Positions 33,745 to 41,791 of a stretch of 43,516 nucleotides of DNA are shown one piece after another. This DNA is from Pseudomonas sp. BGI-2 (GTDB lineage Bacteria; Pseudomonadota; Gammaproteobacteria; Pseudomonadales; Pseudomonadaceae): the NCBI RefSeq assembly GCF_004310295.1, contig NZ_SISB01000052.1:1-43516 (forward strand), written 5' to 3'. The notes below the pieces were generated by a model. The model saw only the letters and a list, made by a program, of their open reading frames with translations, did not search any database and was not told where the DNA came from. Position 1 is the first letter of the stretch; each line of letters begins with the position of its first letter. A program made the position numbers and the translations under genes.

Positions 33745-34236
33745 ATGAACCATTACCTTACGCCTGACCTGTGCGACGCCTACCCGGAGCTGGTGCAGGT
33801 GCTGGAACCGATGTTCAGCAATTTCGGTGGCCGTGATTCGTTCGGCGGCGAAATCGTGACCATCAAGTGCTTCGAAGACAACTCGCTGGTCAAGGAACAA
33901 GCCGAGCTCAAGGGTAATGGCAAGGTGTTGGTGGTCGATGGAGGCGGTTCCCTGCGTCGTGCGCTGCTGGGCGACATGATCGCCGAGAAAGCCGCGAAAA
34001 ACGGTTGGGAAGGGCTGGTGATCTACGGCTGCATCCGTGACGTCGACGTCATCGCGCAAACCGACCTGGGCGTTCAGGCGCTGGCCAGCCATCCGATGAA
34101 GACCGACAAGCGCGGCATCGGCGATCTCAACGTGGCGGTGACCTTTGCGGGCGTGACGTTCCACCCAGGCCATTACATTTATGCGGACAACAACGGCGTG
34201 ATCATCTCGCCAAGCCCGCTGAAGATGCCTGAATAA
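33745..34236 (+). CDS. rraA: Regulator of ribonuclease activity RraA
   Basis: This 163-residue RraA-family protein has GGGSLRRALLGDMIAEKA, GCIRDVDVI and GHYIYADNNGVIIS. In E. coli RraA binds RNase E and lowers its activity; some family members are hydroxymethylglutarate/oxaloacetate aldolases, so the biochemical role in Pseudomonas is less certain. The ATG at 33745 has AGGAG about 9 nt upstream (ACAGGAGTTTCTCG). A separate promoter probably lies in the 121 bp before it. Confidence 0.92.
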   Translation: MNHYLTPDLCDAYPELVQVLEPMFSNFGGRDSFGGEIVTIKCFEDNSLVKEQAELKGNGKVLVVDGGGSLRRALLGDMIAEKAAKNGWEGLVIYGCIRDVDVIAQTDLGVQALASHPMKTDKRGIGDLNVAVTFAGVTFHPGHYIYADNNGVIISPSPLKMPE

Positions 34237-34262
34237 AGCCGCGAATCAACAAAGGGGTGAGG

Positions 34263-35258
34263 ATGTTCGAGGAAGACAACGCGCAGTGGGGGCTGGTGCA
34301 TGCCCTGGTGCTGGATGGTAAAGGCGGCGCGCGTTCGATAGCCCGGACTGAACTCGATGACTTGCAGCTGCAGGCCCATGAAAGCCTGTGGCTGCACTGG
34401 GATCGCAGTCACCCGCAAACCCGCACCTGGCTGCGCACATCCAGTGGTTTGAGTGAATTCAGCTGCGACCTGCTGCTCGAAGAGAACACCCGGCCTCGTC
34501 TTTTGCCGCTGCCGGACTCCGAACTGCTGCTGTTTCTGCGTGGGGTCAACCTGAACCCGGGCGCGGAGCCGGAAGACATGGTCTCGGTGCGGATCTTCGC
34601 CTCCGCCCAGCGCGTCATTTCCCTGCGTTTGCGTCCATTGCGAGCCACTGATGAGTTGCTGGTGCAACTGGCCGATGGCAAAGGGCCGAAAAGCGCGTCC
34701 GAACTCATCCTTTATATGGCTCAGTACCTCACCAATAAGGTGCAGGATCTGGTCAGTTGCCTCTCGGAAGTGGTCGATGAGGAAGAAGAAAAGCTGGATG
34801 CCGACGAGCGGTATACACCCGAGCACGGCGCCATTTTGCAGATCCGTCGAAGGGCTGCTGCGCTGAAACGTTTCCTGGCTCCGCAACGGGATATTTTCGG
34901 ACAGCTCACGCGGATAAAACTGCCCTGGTTCGTCGAAGACGATGGTGATTACTGGAACGAATTGAACAACAGCCTGACCCGTTATCTCGAGGAGCTGGAA
35001 TTGGCCCGGGAGCGGGTGGGGCTGGTCCTCGAGGCCGAGGACAGACGTTTGAGCGTGCGCATGAACCGCACGATGTACCGCTTCGGGATCATCACCGGGA
35101 TCTTCTTGCCGATGAGTTTTCTGGCCGGTCTGTTGGGCATAAATGTCGGTGGCATTCCGTTCTCGGCAAGCCCTTATGGCTTCCTGATCGCGTGCCTGAT
35201 GATGGTCTCGGTGGCGCTCGGTCAGTGGTGGTTATTCCGCCGCTTGCGCTGGGTGTGA
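34263..35258 (+). CDS. cmaX: CorA/ZntB-family divalent metal transporter (CmaX)
   Basis: This 331-residue inner-membrane protein has a long cytoplasmic N-terminal domain with a helical stalk (coiled segments about 150-260, AALKRFLAPQRDIFGQL) and two C-terminal TM helices. The pore motif is GIN (LLGINVGGIPF), as in CorA/ZntB channels and not the GMN of magnesium-specific CorA. It is known as CmaX in P. aeruginosa, where it also precedes crfX-cmpX-sigX-oprF. The substrate (Zn or Mg) cannot be told from sequence. The ATG at 34263 is favoured over the GTG two codons upstream; AAAGGGG is nearby. Confidence 0.88.
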   Translation: MFEEDNAQWGLVHALVLDGKGGARSIARTELDDLQLQAHESLWLHWDRSHPQTRTWLRTSSGLSEFSCDLLLEENTRPRLLPLPDSELLLFLRGVNLNPGAEPEDMVSVRIFASAQRVISLRLRPLRATDELLVQLADGKGPKSASELILYMAQYLTNKVQDLVSCLSEVVDEEEEKLDADERYTPEHGAILQIRRRAAALKRFLAPQRDIFGQLTRIKLPWFVEDDGDYWNELNNSLTRYLEELELARERVGLVLEAEDRRLSVRMNRTMYRFGIITGIFLPMSFLAGLLGINVGGIPFSASPYGFLIACLMMVSVALGQWWLFRRLRWV

Positions 35259-35321
35259 CGATGACTCATGTGACCCGGGCAAATTTGACCGCGTCTTTCA
35301 CAGACATCACGAGAGGTGCGT

Positions 35322-35570
35322 ATGCACGATCCGTTTGAACAGTCTTTGCGCGACATGCTAAACGCTTCGCCGTCCACCCGTGACGACGATGCGTGCCTTG
35401 GGCGTGTCCTGAAAACCGCCAACCGCCAGGTCGGCGCCGGTGATCTGTTCAGCCTGCTGGGCCGCTGGTTGCCCGCGCTGATGATTGCCCTCAATAACGG
35501 CTCGGCCCACGTCTCGCCGGTATCCCGTCACCGTAAACCTACCGTTCGCACCGCTGATAAGGCTGATTGA
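35322..35570 (+). CDS. crfX: CrfX, small conserved protein of the sigX-oprF locus
   Basis: This 82-residue protein has a short hydrophobic stretch (FSLLGRWLPALMIALNN) and a basic tail. It matches the position and size of CrfX in P. aeruginosa, a protein of unknown function co-transcribed with cmpX and associated with SigX. The ATG at 35322 has GAGAGG upstream. It is separated by 2 bp from cmpX, so the two are in one operon. Confidence 0.82.
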   Translation: MHDPFEQSLRDMLNASPSTRDDDACLGRVLKTANRQVGAGDLFSLLGRWLPALMIALNNGSAHVSPVSRHRKPTVRTADKAD

Positions 35571-35572
35571 AT

Positions 35573-36397
35573 ATGGAACTTGATCTCTGGACTCAGAGCC
35601 TCGTCACTGCAATGACTGCGTTATGGACCAAGGTGGCAAATTTCATTCCGAACCTGTTCGGCGCACTGGTCGTGCTGCTGTTGGGTTTTGTCGTTGCGAA
35701 ACTTTTGGACACTTTGCTGTCCAAGTTGCTCGCCAAGCTTGGGCTCGATCGCCTGATGGGCGGCACCGGACTGACCAAATTGCTGTCCCGGGCCGGCCTT
35801 CAAGTGCCGATCTCGACCTTGATTGGCAAGATTGTCTATTGGTTCGTTTTGCTGATTTTTCTGGTTTCTGCCGCAGAATCCCTTGGACTTGAGAGAGTTT
35901 CGGCTACGCTGGACATGCTTGCGCTGTATTTGCCGAAAGTATTTGGCGCCGCGCTGGTGCTGCTGGTGGGTGTTTTGCTGGCGCAACTGGCCAATGGGCT
36001 GGTGCGTGGCGCCGCAGAGGGTGTAGGGCTGGATTATGCTGCGGGCCTGGGGCGAATTGCTCAGGGCCTGGTGATTATCATCAGTATTTCGGTCGCAATC
36101 AGCCAGTTGGAGGTCAAGACTGACCTGCTCAACCATGTGATTGTGATCGTATTGATTACCGTTGGTCTGGCGGTTGCGCTGGCAATGGGATTGGGAAGCC
36201 GGGAAATTGCCGGTCAGATTCTTGCGGGAATCTATGTGCGTGAGTTGTATCAGGTTGGGCAACAAGTGCGTGTTGGCGAGGTCGAAGGTCAGATCGAAGA
36301 GATCGGCACGGTTAAAACCACATTGCTGACCGATGAGGGTGAGCTAGTCTCTCTCTCCAATCGGATTCTCCTGGAGCAGCATGTGAGTAGCCGCTAA
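35573..36397 (+). CDS. cmpX: CmpX, MscS-type/conserved-TM-helix inner-membrane protein
   Basis: This 274-residue integral membrane protein has about four to five TM helices (FIPNLFGALVVLLLGFVVAK; ISTLIGKIVYWFVLLIFLVS; FGAALVLLVGVLLAQLA; IVIVLITVGLAVALAMGLGS) followed by a short beta domain (VRVGEVEGQIEEIGTVKTTL) like the start of an MscS beta domain. This fits small mechanosensitive-channel-like proteins. In Pseudomonas it is linked to envelope stress, SigX activity and c-di-GMP. sigX starts about 87 bp downstream. Confidence 0.9.
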   Translation: MELDLWTQSLVTAMTALWTKVANFIPNLFGALVVLLLGFVVAKLLDTLLSKLLAKLGLDRLMGGTGLTKLLSRAGLQVPISTLIGKIVYWFVLLIFLVSAAESLGLERVSATLDMLALYLPKVFGAALVLLVGVLLAQLANGLVRGAAEGVGLDYAAGLGRIAQGLVIIISISVAISQLEVKTDLLNHVIVIVLITVGLAVALAMGLGSREIAGQILAGIYVRELYQVGQQVRVGEVEGQIEEIGTVKTTLLTDEGELVSLSNRILLEQHVSSR

Positions 36398-36421
36398 CCC
36401 GGCAAACCCTGCTAATGTATG

Positions 36422-36454
36422 CCGCCGCAAAGTGCCCTGTAAGGGTTGCGGCGG
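36422..36454 (+). promoter_or_regulatory. Strong hairpin in the sigX upstream region
   Basis: CCGCCGCAA (36422-36430) pairs perfectly with TTGCGGCGG (36446-36454), with an inner CCCT-GTA-AGGG. No T-run follows, so a simple terminator is unlikely. It ends 30 nt before the sigX start and may act as an RNA element or partial attenuator. Confidence 0.5.
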
Positions 36455-36484
36455 ACATTGACCTGACTGTCGGCCCGACTTGTT

Positions 36485-37075
36485 TTGAATAAAGCTCAAT
36501 CGCTCTCCACGCGCTACGACCCCCGCGAGCTCTCTGATGAGGAGTTGGTCGCGCGCTCGCATACCGAGCTGTTTCACGTAACACGCGCCTATGAAGAACT
36601 GATGCGGCGTTACCAACGAACATTATTTAACGTCTGTGCACGATATCTGGGGAACGATCGCGACGCAGACGATGTCTGTCAGGAAGTGATGTTGAAGGTG
36701 CTGTATGGCCTGAAGAACTTCGAGGGCAAATCGAAGTTCAAGACGTGGCTCTACAGCATCACGTACAACGAATGCATCACACAGTATCGGAAGGAACGGC
36801 GAAAGCGTCGCTTGATGGATGCTTTGAGTCTGGACCCCCTCGAGGAAGCATCTGAAGAAAAGATGCCGAAACCCGAGGATAAGGGTGGACTCGATCGCTG
36901 GCTGGTGTATGTGAACCCGATCGACCGTGAAATTCTGGTGCTACGATTTGTCGCAGAGCTGGAATTTCAGGAGATCGCAGACATCATGCACATGGGTTTG
37001 AGTGCGACAAAAATGCGGTACAAACGTGCTCTAGATAAATTGCGTGAGAAATTTGCAGGCATTGCTGAAACTTAG
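36485..37075 (+). CDS. sigX: ECF sigma factor SigX
   Basis: This 196-residue ECF sigma factor has region 2 at about 35-100 (LMRRYQRTLFNVCARYLGND, DADDVCQEVMLKVL, FKTWLYSITYNECITQYRKE) and region 4 at about 140-190 (DREILVLRFVAELEFQEIAD, ATKMRYKRALDKLREKF). It directs transcription of oprF, cmpX-region and fatty-acid/envelope genes. The start is TTG at 36485: the protein begins MNKAQSLS as in other Pseudomonas SigX. No Shine-Dalgarno sequence is visible before it. No anti-sigma gene is nearby, consistent with SigX responding to the envelope state through CmpX or membrane properties. Confidence 0.95.
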   Translation: MNKAQSLSTRYDPRELSDEELVARSHTELFHVTRAYEELMRRYQRTLFNVCARYLGNDRDADDVCQEVMLKVLYGLKNFEGKSKFKTWLYSITYNECITQYRKERRKRRLMDALSLDPLEEASEEKMPKPEDKGGLDRWLVYVNPIDREILVLRFVAELEFQEIADIMHMGLSATKMRYKRALDKLREKFAGIAET

Positions 37076-37101
37076 TTCGGCGCAAATATCTCTTACGTGT
37101 A

Positions 37102-37123
37102 GGCAAGTTCTGATAGACTTGCC
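37102..37123 (+). promoter_or_regulatory. Inverted repeat in the sigX-oprF gap
   Basis: GGCAAGT (37102-37108) pairs with ACTTGCC (37117-37123) around an 8-nt loop, with no T-run. It lies in the 107-bp region that holds the oprF promoter(s), and may be an operator or a structure in the oprF leader. oprF's own ribosome site is the GGGGAT before its start. Confidence 0.45.
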
Positions 37124-37182
37124 GCCGAGTTGTCCCCCGGTTTGCGGGACTGCTTCACAATCACCAGATGGGGATTTAACGG

Positions 37183-38217
37183 ATGAAACTGAAAAACACC
37201 TTGGGCTTGGCCATTGGTTCTTTGATTGCCGCCACTTCGTTCGGCGCTCTGGCACAAGGCCAAGGCGCAGTTGAAATCGAAGGCTTCGCTAAGAAAGAAC
37301 AATTCGACAGCGCTCGTAACTTCAAGAACAACGGCAACCTGTTCGGCGGTTCGATCGGTTACTTCCTGACCGACGACGTTGAACTGCGTCTGGCTTACGA
37401 CGAAGTGCACAACGTGCGTTCCGACGACGGTCGTAACATCAAGGGTGCTAACACCGCTCTGGACGCTCTGTACCACTTCAACAACCCGGGCGACATGCTG
37501 CGTCCGTACGTATCGGCTGGCTTCTCCGATCAGAGCATCGGTCAGAACGGTTCGAACGGTCGTAACCGTTCCACCTTCGCCAACGTTGGCGGCGGTGCAA
37601 AACTGTACTTCACCGACAACTTCTACGCTCGTGCCGGCGTTGAAGCGCAATACAACATCGACCAGGGCGACACCGAGTGGGCTCCAAGCGTCGGTATCGG
37701 TGTGAACTTCGGTGGCGGCTCCAAGCCTGCTGCTGCTCCAGTTCCAGCACCAGCTGAAGTCTGCTCCGACAGCGACAACGATGGCGTGTGCGACAACGTT
37801 GACAAGTGCCCGGACACCCCAGCCAACGTAACTGTTGACGCTGATGGCTGCCCAGCAGTTGCTGAAGTTGTTCGTGTTGAGCTGGACGTGAAATTCGACT
37901 TCGACAAGTCGGTAGTCAAGCCTAACAGCTACGGCGACATCAAAAACCTCGCTGATTTCATGAAACAGTACCCATCCACCAGCACCACTGTTGAAGGTCA
38001 CACTGACTCCGTCGGTCCTGACGCTTACAACCAGAAACTGTCCGAGCGTCGTGCAAACGCCGTTAAGCAAGTTCTGACCAACCAGTACGGTGTTGAATCG
38101 TCCCGCGTTCAGTCTGTTGGCTACGGCGAATCCCGCCCAGTTGCTGACAACAAAACTGACGCTGGTCGCGCTGTAAACCGTCGCGTAGAAGCGCAGGTTG
38201 AAGCTAACGCTAAGTAA
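37183..38217 (+). CDS. oprF: Major outer-membrane porin OprF
   Basis: This 344-residue OmpA-family porin has a signal peptide at 1-24 (cleavage after GALA), an N-terminal eight-stranded barrel to about 180, and a proline/alanine hinge (KPAAAPVPAPAEVC). A cysteine-bearing thrombospondin-type-3-like segment (SDNDGVCDNVDKCPDTPANV) follows, then a C-terminal OmpA-like peptidoglycan-binding domain (FDFDKSVVKP, VEGHTDSVGPDAYN, RRANAV). It gives passive permeability and envelope integrity. Codon use is that of a very highly expressed gene. It is transcribed from SigX-dependent and other promoters and ends in a strong terminator. Confidence 0.98.
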   Translation: MKLKNTLGLAIGSLIAATSFGALAQGQGAVEIEGFAKKEQFDSARNFKNNGNLFGGSIGYFLTDDVELRLAYDEVHNVRSDDGRNIKGANTALDALYHFNNPGDMLRPYVSAGFSDQSIGQNGSNGRNRSTFANVGGGAKLYFTDNFYARAGVEAQYNIDQGDTEWAPSVGIGVNFGGGSKPAAAPVPAPAEVCSDSDNDGVCDNVDKCPDTPANVTVDADGCPAVAEVVRVELDVKFDFDKSVVKPNSYGDIKNLADFMKQYPSTSTTVEGHTDSVGPDAYNQKLSERRANAVKQVLTNQYGVESSRVQSVGYGESRPVADNKTDAGRAVNRRVEAQVEANAK

Positions 38218-38234
38218 TTAGTCGCAGCTCTGAG

Positions 38235-38264
38235 AAAAGCCCGGCTTAGGCCGGGCTTTTCTTT
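38235..38264 (+). terminator. Rho-independent terminator of oprF
   Basis: The perfect stem AAAAGCCCGGC (38235-38245) / GCCGGGCTTTT (38250-38260) has a TTAG tetraloop and is followed by CTTT. It is symmetric and may also work for cobA on the other strand. Confidence 0.92.
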
Positions 38265-38301
38265 GTCTGCAATTTGGTGAGGGAGGTTGAGTCAGGGAGA
38301 T

Positions 38302-39066
38302 TCAGGCTGTTCGATCGGCCGTCATCGCGGGCAAGTCGCGCGCCCACAGAGATTGAGTGCCGCATGCTGCAACTGCGCCAATCACCAGGATCGCCGGGCT
38401 TTTCAATTCGAACACTGAGGCGTCTTCTTCCATTGCCGTCAGATCGCTCCGACATTCCCGTTGGTGCGGCAGGGAAGCGTTTTCAATCATCGCCACCGGC
38501 GTATCCGCCGCCATCCCCCCAGCCAGCAGTTGCTCGCGAATCTCGCTCAGCTTCGCCACGCCCATGTAAACCACCAGCGTCGTGCCGCCTTGGGCCAGGG
38601 CCTGCCAGTTCAGGCTGCTGCCATCCTGAGTGTGGGCGGTGACAAGCGTAACGCCGCGGGCAACGCCTCTGAGTGTCAACGGAATATCGCATTGGGTCGC
38701 ACCCGCCAGCCCGGCGGTGATGCCGTTGACCAGTTCGACTTCAACACCGCGCTCGCGCAACCAGTGCGCTTCTTCACCACCGCGGCCGAAGATGCACGGA
38801 TCGCCGCCCTTGAGCCGCACCACGCATTTTCCGTGGCGGGCATAACGCAGCATCAGGCGATGAATGAAGGCTTGAGGCGTGGAGCGACAGCCGCCGCGTT
38901 TGCCCACGGGAATAATCCGCGCGCCCGGGCAATGCTCCAGCACCGCGTCATTGACCAGATCGTCGATCAGCACCACATCCGCTTCTCTCAACGCCCGGAC
39001 CGCCTTGAGGGTCAGTAATTCAGGGTCCCCGGGACCCGCACCCACCAGCCAGACTTTTGCGCTCAT
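38302..39066 (-). CDS. cobA: Uroporphyrinogen-III C-methyltransferase (SUMT, CobA)
   Basis: This 254-residue SAM-dependent enzyme methylates uroporphyrinogen III twice to precorrin-2, the precursor of siroheme and cobalamin. Motifs: VWLVGAGPGDPELLTLKAVR at the N-terminus, RLKGGDPCIFGRGGEEAHWL and GITAGLAGA. Ten bp separate it from nasA, so it is in the nitrate assimilation operon, where siroheme for nitrite reductase is the likely need. The last 15 or so residues are encoded by a REP-like half element (about 38320-38350) and are probably not conserved. Confidence 0.94.
   Translation of the reverse strand: MSAKVWLVGAGPGDPELLTLKAVRALREADVVLIDDLVNDAVLEHCPGARIIPVGKRGGCRSTPQAFIHRLMLRYARHGKCVVRLKGGDPCIFGRGGEEAHWLRERGVEVELVNGITAGLAGATQCDIPLTLRGVARGVTLVTAHTQDGSSLNWQALAQGGTTLVVYMGVAKLSEIREQLLAGGMAADTPVAMIENASLPHQRECRSDLTAMEEDASVFELKSPAILVIGAVAACGTQSLWARDLPAMTADRTA
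38320..38350. repeat. Single REP half-arm within the 3' end of cobA
   Basis: The sequence ATCGCGGGCAAGTCGCGCGC followed by CCCACAGAG is a diverged REP arm without its inverted partner. It overlaps the coding sequence of the CobA C-terminus. Confidence 0.5.
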
Positions 39067-39076
39067 AGTGTTTTCC

Positions 39077-41791
39077 TCACGAGATGACGGCGATCGGCTG
39101 CGCGGCGGCAGCCAGCAGACGCTTGATTTCCGGTACGCAGGAGCCGCATTGCGTGCCACAGCCCAATTCTTGTTTCAGACCCTGCAAGTCCAGGCCACGG
39201 CTAATGCCGGCACAGACCGCGCTTTGGCTGACGTTCTTGCAGTTGCACAGGGTTTTTGTGCCCGTTGCCGCTGTTCCAGCGTTGCCCGGTGGCGCGCTTA
39301 GCGGTGCCAGCAGCCAGCGCCGCAGTTGTTCGTCGGCGCGGCCCTCAAGCCAAAGGTTTTGCAGCCAGTGTTGGGCGAGGGTTTCGCCGGCCAGGCGAAT
39401 CGCGGTAATGCGGCCGTTCTCTATTCGCACGCGTTTGCCGATGGAACGCCGTGGGTCGTCGTAGGCCAGTACCGGGCCGTCGTTGAGCTCCAGGCATTGA
39501 TCGATGTCACGCAGCAGTAGCGGATCTGGCGCAACGGCGCTGGCAGCGCGTATCAGCAGCGCGGGCCGCTCGCGACCGACCAAGCTCAGGCTGGCGTAGG
39601 AAAACGCCTCACAGTGCGGGCGTAGCGTCTCAAAATGCTGTTGAACATTGCCCTCGATCAGGACGAATAGCTGCCAAGGCAGTTGCACAGGCTCCAGTCG
39701 TACGCCGCTGTGTTTGAGTTCCGGTTGTTTCGACAGCGGATCGAAGGCGGGCAGGGTGAGGGTATTCACGCCGCCCTTGAGAAAGCGGTCGCCAAAATGC
39801 ATCGGCAGAAAGGCTTGGCCGGGCCGTACGCTGTCGTCGCTTGCGACCGGCACGATCACCGCGCCACGACGACTTTTCAGGCTGATCAAATTGCCGGGTT
39901 GCAAGCGATGCCGGCGCAGTTCGTCCGGGTGCAGGCTCAACACGGCTTCACTGACGTGACCGAACAGCTGCGCGGCGGTGCCGGTGCGGCTCATGCCGTG
40001 CCATTGATCGCGCAGACGCCCGGTGATCAAGGTCAGAGGAAAGCGTGCGTCGCGTTGTTCCTTGGCCGCGCGATACGGATCAGCCACAAACTGAGCGCGT
40101 CCGCTGGCGGTCGGGAACATACCGTCCAGATACAGGCGGGCGGTGCCTTTGCTAGCGCCCATAGGAAAGGGCCATTGCTGAGGACCGAGGCGGTCAATCA
40201 GCTCATGACTGATACCGGACAGGTCCAGATCACGCCCACGGGTCAGGTGTTTGTATTCGTCGAAGACTTGCGCCGGCGTTTCAAAGTTAAACAGGCTGTT
40301 TTGCCCAGGGCGCAGATGTTTTTCCAGGCGTTGTGCGAAATCTACCGTGATCGCCCAGTCGGCGCGCGCTTCACCCGGTGCGATGATGGCCCGGCGAACG
40401 TGAGAAATGCGCCGTTCGGAGTTGGTCACCGTGCCGTCCTTTTCGCCCCAACTGGCGGCGGGCAATAGCAGGTCGGCAAACGCGGCGGTTTCGGTGGTGC
40501 GAAAGGCTTCCTGCAACACCACGAACGGGCAAGCCTCCAGTGCGGCGCGCACGGCGGTCTGGTCCGGCAGCGATTGGGCCGGGTTGGTGCAGGCGATCCA
40601 CAGGGCTTTGATTTTGCCGCTACGAACCTGCTCAAACAACTCGATCGCGGTGAGCCCGGTGTGTTCGGGCAGTTGATCAACGCCCCAATACGCCGCCACT
40701 TCCGCGCGATGTTCGGCATTGGCCGCTTCGCGATGGCCTGGCAGCAGGTTCGACAGACTGCCGGTTTCCCGACCGCCCATGGCATTTGGCTGACCGGTCA
40801 GGGAGAACGGTCCTGCGCCGGGACGGCCGATTTGCCCGGTGGCCAAGTGCAGATTGATCAGCGCACTGTTTTTAGCGCTGCCGGCAGTGGACTGGTTCAA
40901 TCCCATGCACCACAGCGACAGAAAACTCTTGGAGGTGCCGACCCATTCAGTGCACTCCTGCAATTGCTCGATGCTGATCCCGCACAGCTGCGACACCCTC
41001 TGCGGCGTGTAATCGCGCACCAGGTTCTTCAGCTCGACCAAGCCTTCGGTGTGAGCCTGGATGAAATCGCGGTCAATCCAGTCTTCCCACAGCAGCAGGT
41101 GCAGAATCCCATGGAACAAGGCGACATCGGTCCCGGGAAGAATCGCCAGGTGCAGGTCAGCCAAATCGCACGTGTCGGTACGACGTGGGTCAATGACGAT
41201 GACTTTCATCTGCGGGCGGCGGGATCTGGCTTCTTCCAGGCGACGAAACAGTACCGGGTGGGCGTAGGCCATGTTACTGCCGACGATCATCACGCAGTCG
41301 CTCAACTCCAGGTCTTCGTAGCTGCACGGTGGGGCATCGGCCCCCAGGCTGCGCTTGTAGCCGACCACCGCAGACGACATGCACAGCCGCGAATTGCTGT
41401 CGATGTTGTTGGTGCCTACCAGCGCGCGCGCCAGTTTGTTGAAGGCGTAGTAGTCCTCGGTCAGCAACTGCCCGGAAATGTAGAACGCCACGCTGTCCGG
41501 ACCGTGTTCGGCGATGGTTTGGGCGAAGACATGGGTCGCATGGTCAAGGGCGGTGTCCCAGTCGGTGCGGTTGCGGGCCAGGCCTTTGCCGAGGCGCAAT
41601 TCGGGGTAAAACGCTCGCGCGGTCAAGTCGCCTGTCAGGTGCAAGGTCGACCCCTTGCTGCACAACTTGCCGAAGTTCGCCGGGTGGCTCGGATCGCCGC
41701 TGACGCCGAGGATGCGCTTGCCGTCATGCTCGATCAGCACGCCGCAGCCGACCCCGCAGTAGCAGCAGGTGGAAGCGGTGATCTGGTTCAT
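39077..41791 (-). CDS. nasA: Assimilatory nitrate reductase, catalytic subunit NasA
   Basis: This 904-residue cytoplasmic molybdenum enzyme reduces nitrate to nitrite. The N-terminal CxxCxxxC...C site (CCYCGVGCGVLIEHDG ... GKLCSKG) binds a [4Fe-4S] cluster. The central region is the bis-MGD molybdopterin oxidoreductase domain, and the molydopterin dinucleotide-binding domain lies at about 600-720 (RLRDQWHGMSRTG). The last 50 residues are a BFD-like [2Fe-2S] domain (CNCKNVSQSAVCAGI ... GCGTQCGSC). This domain order fits the Klebsiella/Pseudomonas NasA type, which takes electrons from a flavoprotein partner. Its ATG overlaps the stop of that upstream gene (TGATG). Confidence 0.95.
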   Translation of the reverse strand: MNQITASTCCYCGVGCGVLIEHDGKRILGVSGDPSHPANFGKLCSKGSTLHLTGDLTARAFYPELRLGKGLARNRTDWDTALDHATHVFAQTIAEHGPDSVAFYISGQLLTEDYYAFNKLARALVGTNNIDSNSRLCMSSAVVGYKRSLGADAPPCSYEDLELSDCVMIVGSNMAYAHPVLFRRLEEARSRRPQMKVIVIDPRRTDTCDLADLHLAILPGTDVALFHGILHLLLWEDWIDRDFIQAHTEGLVELKNLVRDYTPQRVSQLCGISIEQLQECTEWVGTSKSFLSLWCMGLNQSTAGSAKNSALINLHLATGQIGRPGAGPFSLTGQPNAMGGRETGSLSNLLPGHREAANAEHRAEVAAYWGVDQLPEHTGLTAIELFEQVRSGKIKALWIACTNPAQSLPDQTAVRAALEACPFVVLQEAFRTTETAAFADLLLPAASWGEKDGTVTNSERRISHVRRAIIAPGEARADWAITVDFAQRLEKHLRPGQNSLFNFETPAQVFDEYKHLTRGRDLDLSGISHELIDRLGPQQWPFPMGASKGTARLYLDGMFPTASGRAQFVADPYRAAKEQRDARFPLTLITGRLRDQWHGMSRTGTAAQLFGHVSEAVLSLHPDELRRHRLQPGNLISLKSRRGAVIVPVASDDSVRPGQAFLPMHFGDRFLKGGVNTLTLPAFDPLSKQPELKHSGVRLEPVQLPWQLFVLIEGNVQQHFETLRPHCEAFSYASLSLVGRERPALLIRAASAVAPDPLLLRDIDQCLELNDGPVLAYDDPRRSIGKRVRIENGRITAIRLAGETLAQHWLQNLWLEGRADEQLRRWLLAPLSAPPGNAGTAATGTKTLCNCKNVSQSAVCAGISRGLDLQGLKQELGCGTQCGSCVPEIKRLLAAAAQPIAVIS

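Noticed and set aside
36422..36454. The sigX-upstream hairpin as a rho-independent terminator
   Set aside because: No T-run follows on either side within a few bases.
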